This document shows positions 60,712 through 64,000 of a stretch of 64,000 nt of DNA, one piece after another. Both the position numbers and the translations under genes were made by a program. Numbering within the stretch: the stretch's first letter is position 1; every line of letters starts with the position of its first letter. The notes under the pieces were generated by a model, which had not been told where the DNA came from, ran no database searches, and saw only the letters and a program-made list of their open reading frames with translations. The stretch comes from VAXT01 sp963698015. Lineage in GTDB: Bacteria; Actinomycetota; Thermoleophilia; Gaiellales; Gaiellaceae. The DNA is taken from NCBI GenBank assembly GCA_963698015.1, contig OY969109.1:1364001-1428000 (forward strand). The letters run 5' to 3'.

Positions 60712-61344
60712 GTGCGGGCATTGCTCTTCGACTTCAACGGCACGCTGTCCGACGACGAGCACGTGCAGTGCGGCATTTACCGCGAGCTCTTCGCCCAGCA
60801 TGGGCGGCCGCTGAGCGAGGCGGAATACTTTGCCGAGCTGGCTGGCCTTTCCGACGCCGAGATCGTGTCGCGCTGGCTTGGAGCGGGGCATCCGGCGGCG
60901 GGCGAAGTGCTCGAGGGCCGTACGAGGCTCTTCCGCGAGCGTTTCGGGGACGGCTCTACCGTGCCGCCTCACGTTCGCGAAGCTGTGCTCCACGCCGCTG
61001 ATCGGACCCGCGTCGCCGTCGTCTCGGGCGCGGCGCGTTCGGAGGTCGAAACGGTGATACGCGCCGCCGGCATCAGCGTTTTCGACGCGATCGTCACAGC
61101 CGAGGACGTGGCCCACGGCAAGCCGGACCCCGAGGGTTACCTCCGGGCACTTGACCTGCTGGGGCTGGCGGGAACCGAAGCCGCGGCGATCGAGGACACG
61201 CCTCCGGGGGTCACCGCTGCCAAGGCCGCGGGCTTGCACTGCGTGGCGGTCCTGGGCACGGTCGCTCCGGAACGTCTCCACGAGGCGGACGAGATCGCGC
61301 CTCGGCTGGACGCGACGCTCGTCGACCGACTGCTCGCGCTCTAG
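60712..61344 (+). CDS. HAD-family hydrolase, beta-phosphoglucomutase-like
   Basis: 210 residues from GTG 60712. HAD motif I LFDFNGTLSDDE (first Asp nucleophile; second Asp replaced by Asn), helical cap, motif II VAVVSGAARSE, motif III Lys in AHGKPDPEGYLRAL and motif IV IEDTPPGVTAAKAAG. The DFNGT variant, with Asn where the acid/base Asp normally is (DFDGT), would weaken phosphatase activity; DFNGTL forms do occur in the superfamily. Ends before a strong terminator. Confidence 0.85.
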   Translation: MRALLFDFNGTLSDDEHVQCGIYRELFAQHGRPLSEAEYFAELAGLSDAEIVSRWLGAGHPAAGEVLEGRTRLFRERFGDGSTVPPHVREAVLHAADRTRVAVVSGAARSEVETVIRAAGISVFDAIVTAEDVAHGKPDPEGYLRALDLLGLAGTEAAAIEDTPPGVTAAKAAGLHCVAVLGTVAPERLHEADEIAPRLDATLVDRLLAL

Positions 61345-61354
61345 TCCGCAACGC

Positions 61355-61396
61355 GACGGGCTGCTCAACCCAGGGAGCAGGGTCGAGCAGCCCGTC
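61355..61396. terminator. bidirectional terminator between HAD and RTX-repeat genes
   Basis: Perfect 12-bp inverted repeat GACGGGCTGCTC (61355-61366) and GAGCAGCCCGTC (61385-61396) with an 18-base loop, lying exactly between two convergent stop codons (61344 and 61407). Confidence 0.75.
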
Positions 61397-61406
61397 TCCG
61401 AGTCGA

Positions 61407-63131
61407 TCAGAGCCTCGACTCGATGGAGCGTGCGCGGTCGAGCCAGGGATCGAGGCGGTATCGATCGAGCCCCGTACCGCCGAACACCCTGTCGCGAGCC
61501 TTGTCGACGGCGCGCACGGTGTCGTCTCCGCCGTTGCCCTTGAGGACGTCCCGCCCTGAATTGCCGACCAAGACGTCGTTTCCGCGGCCGGCGACGAGGC
61601 GGTCCCGGCCCGGGCCGCCGAACAGCCGGTCGCTGCCGCGGCCTCCGAGAACGAGATCGTTGCCGGGGCCGCCGTAAACGATGTCGCGGCCGCCGCGGCC
61701 GATGATCACGTCGTCGCCGCCGCGCGCATAGAAGACGTCGTTTCCGGGCGTGCCGACGAGCGTGTCGGCGTGGTTCGTGCCCTGGAAGAACTCGCCTTCG
61801 CCGTCGTCGCCCTCGTCATCGCCCTCGTCCTGGTGCTCCAGGCGGGACGTGTCCTTGTCGAAGCCGACTACCTGGATGACGTCGTCGTTGGCGCCGCCTA
61901 TTACCCACGCAGCCAAGGCGTTGTTGGGCGATTGTGCAGTGACGATGCTGCTCCAGTACCCCTCGTCTTCCTCGTTGTAGCCGGACAGGAGGTAGTCGTC
62001 CTGCCACGGCTCGCCCGCCGGCTTGTAGGTCGCCGACACCTCGTATCCGTCGTCCCAGACCATGGTTGCGTCGCCGAGGTCGTCCAGTGCGATGTGGGCG
62101 CCAAGCCCGCCCCAACTGGCGGTGATCGGGACGCGCGTCCACTTCGTCTCGCCGGGCGCGCGGAACGCCGTCTTCAGGCCGCCAGCCTGGACCCAGCTGA
62201 TCACCGCGTCTCCGCGCCGGTTCATTGCAAGGTCGATTGAAGCGGCGTTCCGGCCACGACGCGACAGGTTCCGCGGCAGGCTCCAGGCACCACCGGCCGG
62301 CCGGGACGCCGTCTGCGCCGCCGGCGCGATTCCGTTCGAGCGGATCCAGGCGGCGATCGCGTTCCCGGCGGCATCCATCGCGACGATCGGAGCTGTGGCC
62401 GTATGTCCCGGAGCGGAGAGCTCCTCAGCCGTGGACCAGGTGCCGTTGGATGAGCGGATGGCAGCCTCGATGCGACGGTACGAGCCGTCCCACCACTGCC
62501 ACGCCGCCACGGCTCCTCCTTTGTCGTCCATCGCGACCGTCGGCGCATAGGAGCCGCCGATTGGTCCGGAGATCATGGCCGGCGGCGTCCAGAGGGTCGT
62601 CATGGTCCGGCTGGCGGTCTGAATCACCGGCCGCCACTGATCGCGCGCGACCCAGACGACGATCATTCGACCCGCTTCGATCGAGACGTCTGCGCCGAAA
62701 GCCGGCTCGCTGGGGTCGGACACCAGCTGTGGTGCGCTCCAGGCACCCCCGACGGGCCGAATCGCGGCCTGGACGACGCTGTCGTGTGCTGTCGTCGATA
62801 CGTGCCACACCGCGACGGCATTGCCGAGCCGGTCCATGGCGACGCGTGGCGACTCGGTCGCGACGGCCGGAAGGGAGATCGTCTCCGAGTCTCCGAAGCT
62901 TCCGTACCTGGGTCGGTATGCCGCCCGGATCGACTCGGCGTTGTCGTCGACGTCACGCCAGACCGCGACCACGTCGCCCGAGCCGTCGGAGGCGAGCTGG
63001 GGCTCCGAGCCGGATCGGTGAGTCGGCGAGATGGTGTCCGGCTTGAGCTCGCTCGCCCCGCTCTGCGGGAACGCGATGATCGCGAGAACTGTCAGGAGCG
63101 CTGCAAGCTCCAGGGGTCGAATGCGCTTCAT
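61407..63131 (-). CDS. secreted protein with hemolysin-type calcium-binding repeats
   Basis: 574 residues from ATG 63131 with GGAGGA ahead. A signal peptide (LELAALLTVLAIIAFPQSGA) is followed by about seven ~50-residue beta repeats of the kind D-x-x-G-N-A-(I/V)-A-(A/V)-W, for example VAMDRLGNAVAVWHVS and VAMDAAGNAIAAWIRS, then a short acidic spacer (EGDDEGDDGEGEF). The last ~125 residues contain RTX nonapeptides (GTPGNDVFYARGGDDVIIG, YGGPGNDLVLGGRGSDRLFG) that bind calcium and fold after export. No toxin or enzyme domain seen. The sequence lacks a type I secretion system nearby; export is by the signal peptide. Confidence 0.85.
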   Translation of the reverse strand: MKRIRPLELAALLTVLAIIAFPQSGASELKPDTISPTHRSGSEPQLASDGSGDVVAVWRDVDDNAESIRAAYRPRYGSFGDSETISLPAVATESPRVAMDRLGNAVAVWHVSTTAHDSVVQAAIRPVGGAWSAPQLVSDPSEPAFGADVSIEAGRMIVVWVARDQWRPVIQTASRTMTTLWTPPAMISGPIGGSYAPTVAMDDKGGAVAAWQWWDGSYRRIEAAIRSSNGTWSTAEELSAPGHTATAPIVAMDAAGNAIAAWIRSNGIAPAAQTASRPAGGAWSLPRNLSRRGRNAASIDLAMNRRGDAVISWVQAGGLKTAFRAPGETKWTRVPITASWGGLGAHIALDDLGDATMVWDDGYEVSATYKPAGEPWQDDYLLSGYNEEDEGYWSSIVTAQSPNNALAAWVIGGANDDVIQVVGFDKDTSRLEHQDEGDDEGDDGEGEFFQGTNHADTLVGTPGNDVFYARGGDDVIIGRGGRDIVYGGPGNDLVLGGRGSDRLFGGPGRDRLVAGRGNDVLVGNSGRDVLKGNGGDDTVRAVDKARDRVFGGTGLDRYRLDPWLDRARSIESRL

Positions 63132-63247
63132 GGCTCCTCCTGTGTCCAGGTTCGATTGTCTGGAAGGAGTGTCCGAGGGAGCCGCTCCCGCTTCCATGGG
63201 CGCGGAGTGGGAGGCAGATGGGAACTGGGGCCGGGTGCGAGGCCCGG

Positions 63248-64000
63248 CTACGGCTGGATGTTCTGGTTCAGGCGGAACATGTTGTCCGGGTCCCATTCGC
63301 GCTTGAGCGCGACGAGCCGCTCGTACTTCGCATCGCCGTAGACCATGCGGGCCAGGTCCGCTCCGACTTCGGCGACGTCGTTCACGTACCGTCCTTCCGA
63401 AGCGAACGGCGCCAGGTCGGCGAGCGCCTCGCGACCCCACGCTCGGCACTCCTCGTCAAGCGCGGCGTCGTCCCACATCGCCTCGGCGGCCAGCCACGCG
63501 GCGGCGCCGCGGCCCGTGAAGGCCGTCCCGTTTTCGGGCACGTCGGCGATCCGGCGGCCCCATGCCCAGGTCGAGAAGCCGCACTCGCTGCCATCCGGCG
63601 CGCGCGGCGCGTGCTCGACGAGCACGTCGACCGCCTCGTCGGGCAACGCCGGGAGGAACGCGCTCTTCATGTAGAAGCGGTGGCCCCACTCCTGCGCCTC
63701 GTCGGCCAGATGCTGCGTCTCGATGTAGGTCATAGCCTTGATCGAGTCCGACGTCGGCGGCCCGAACGCGCGCAGGTCGGCCAGATCGCGCTCGGCCCGA
63801 TCAGGCGGCCCCGAGTGCAGCGCCGTGACGTACGCCTCCTCCTCGTTCGTGACGCCGAAGGAGAGGAAGAGCTCGTCCGGCCCGTTCTCGGTCAGCTCGC
63901 GCCACAGCGCGGCGAGCTCGCGGGCGCGCTCCAGCGGGTGAGTGACCGTCCCGAAGGTGATCGGGTGGTCGAGCGGGTGGAGCCGGAACTCGAACGAGGT
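63248..64000 (-). CDS. FAD-linked oxidase with BBE domain (N-terminus beyond right edge)
   Basis: 251 residues are visible, open to the right edge. The last stretch YERLVALKREWDPDNMFRLNQNI is the berberine-bridge-enzyme-like C-terminus of FAD-linked (VAO/PCMH-fold) oxidases; before it YVNDVAEVGADLARMVYGDAKY is typical. The ATG at 63733 is internal, because the frame continues through FGPPTSDSIKAMTY and GTVTHPLERARELAALW to the edge. Flavin-binding parts are outside the window. The 116-base gap to the RTX gene shows only a small CCGGG...CCCGG hairpin (63230s). Confidence 0.82.
   Translation of the reverse strand, partial: TSFEFRLHPLDHPITFGTVTHPLERARELAALWRELTENGPDELFLSFGVTNEEEAYVTALHSGPPDRAERDLADLRAFGPPTSDSIKAMTYIETQHLADEAQEWGHRFYMKSAFLPALPDEAVDVLVEHAPRAPDGSECGFSTWAWGRRIADVPENGTAFTGRGAAAWLAAEAMWDDAALDEECRAWGREALADLAPFASEGRYVNDVAEVGADLARMVYGDAKYERLVALKREWDPDNMFRLNQNIQP

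Noticed and set aside
61407..61790. RTX toxin or adhesin with type I secretion
   Set aside because: Only calcium-binding repeats are seen, the protein has an ordinary signal peptide and there is no toxin domain or HlyB/D-like gene.

Overview
The window is one stretch of a GC-rich (roughly 70 percent) bacterial chromosome with dense, tightly overlapping genes and many GTG and TTG starts. The rpsF-ssb-rpsR-rplI-dnaB cluster, the small bL31, the YncE-like propellers, DUF2277 and the Puu/GS-type amine genes fit a deep-branching actinobacterium, most likely of the class Thermoleophilia. That assignment is inference from gene content and was not tested phylogenetically. No tRNA, rRNA, CRISPR array, transposase or phage gene was seen.

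Layout. 1-7294 (minus): a polyamine uptake and catabolism operon, gabT-potA-potD-potB-potC-patD-permease, whose last gene runs off the left edge. 7309-8646 (plus): a saccharopine-dehydrogenase-like oxidoreductase and a small unknown. 8703-13531 (minus): purine operon purD-E-B-C-S-Q. Then a methyltransferase facing purA, followed by dnaB, rplI, rpsR, ssb and rpsF on the minus strand; two spacers here carry unusual inverted and direct repeats. 19444-25803: a small membrane protein, an amidase, an ABC-2 exporter divergent from a MarR gene, and a YceI/flavin reductase pair divergent from a second MarR gene plus a GNAT. 25821-29016: a REC-PAS-histidine kinase, then rpmE coupled to a sigma-70 factor. 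29043-33385 (plus): xdhC, NAD formate dehydrogenase, an FMN alpha-hydroxyacid oxidase and a LanC-like protein. 33390-35944: a propeller, MarR and LtrA.

35964-45644 (minus) is a co-directional potassium locus. In transcription order it holds a KdpD-type kinase half, kdpE, corA, a 27-residue membrane peptide, kdpF, kdpA, kdpC, kdpB, the KdpD sensor half, a membrane-anchored Usp and a soluble Usp. The sensor kinase is split into two proteins at opposite ends of the locus, and the transporter order is F-A-C-B rather than F-A-B-C.

45686-49886: a secreted unknown, a cyclic-nucleotide-binding protein overlapping an FAD oxidoreductase, DUF2277 and an aldehyde dehydrogenase. 49928-54092 (minus): a very large surface protein (vWA domain, seven ~100-residue repeats, DUF11 end) broken by several frameshifts. 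54180-60292: a gamma-glutamyl-amine type cluster (GS-like ligase, aldehyde dehydrogenase, SDR, APC permease, Usp, histidine phosphatase). 60264-60341 is an AT-rich stretch ending in 41 consecutive A that truncates genes on both sides and looks like an artificial junction. 60342-64000: a truncated choline-kinase-like gene, a HAD phosphatase, an RTX-repeat secreted protein and the C-terminal part of a BBE-type flavin oxidase.

About seven genes between 28 and 60 kb show single-base frameshifts that restore family-like reading when one base is added or removed. Together with the poly-A junction this suggests uncorrected sequence or assembly errors, so apparent pseudogenes and one apparent gene fusion in that part should be read with care.
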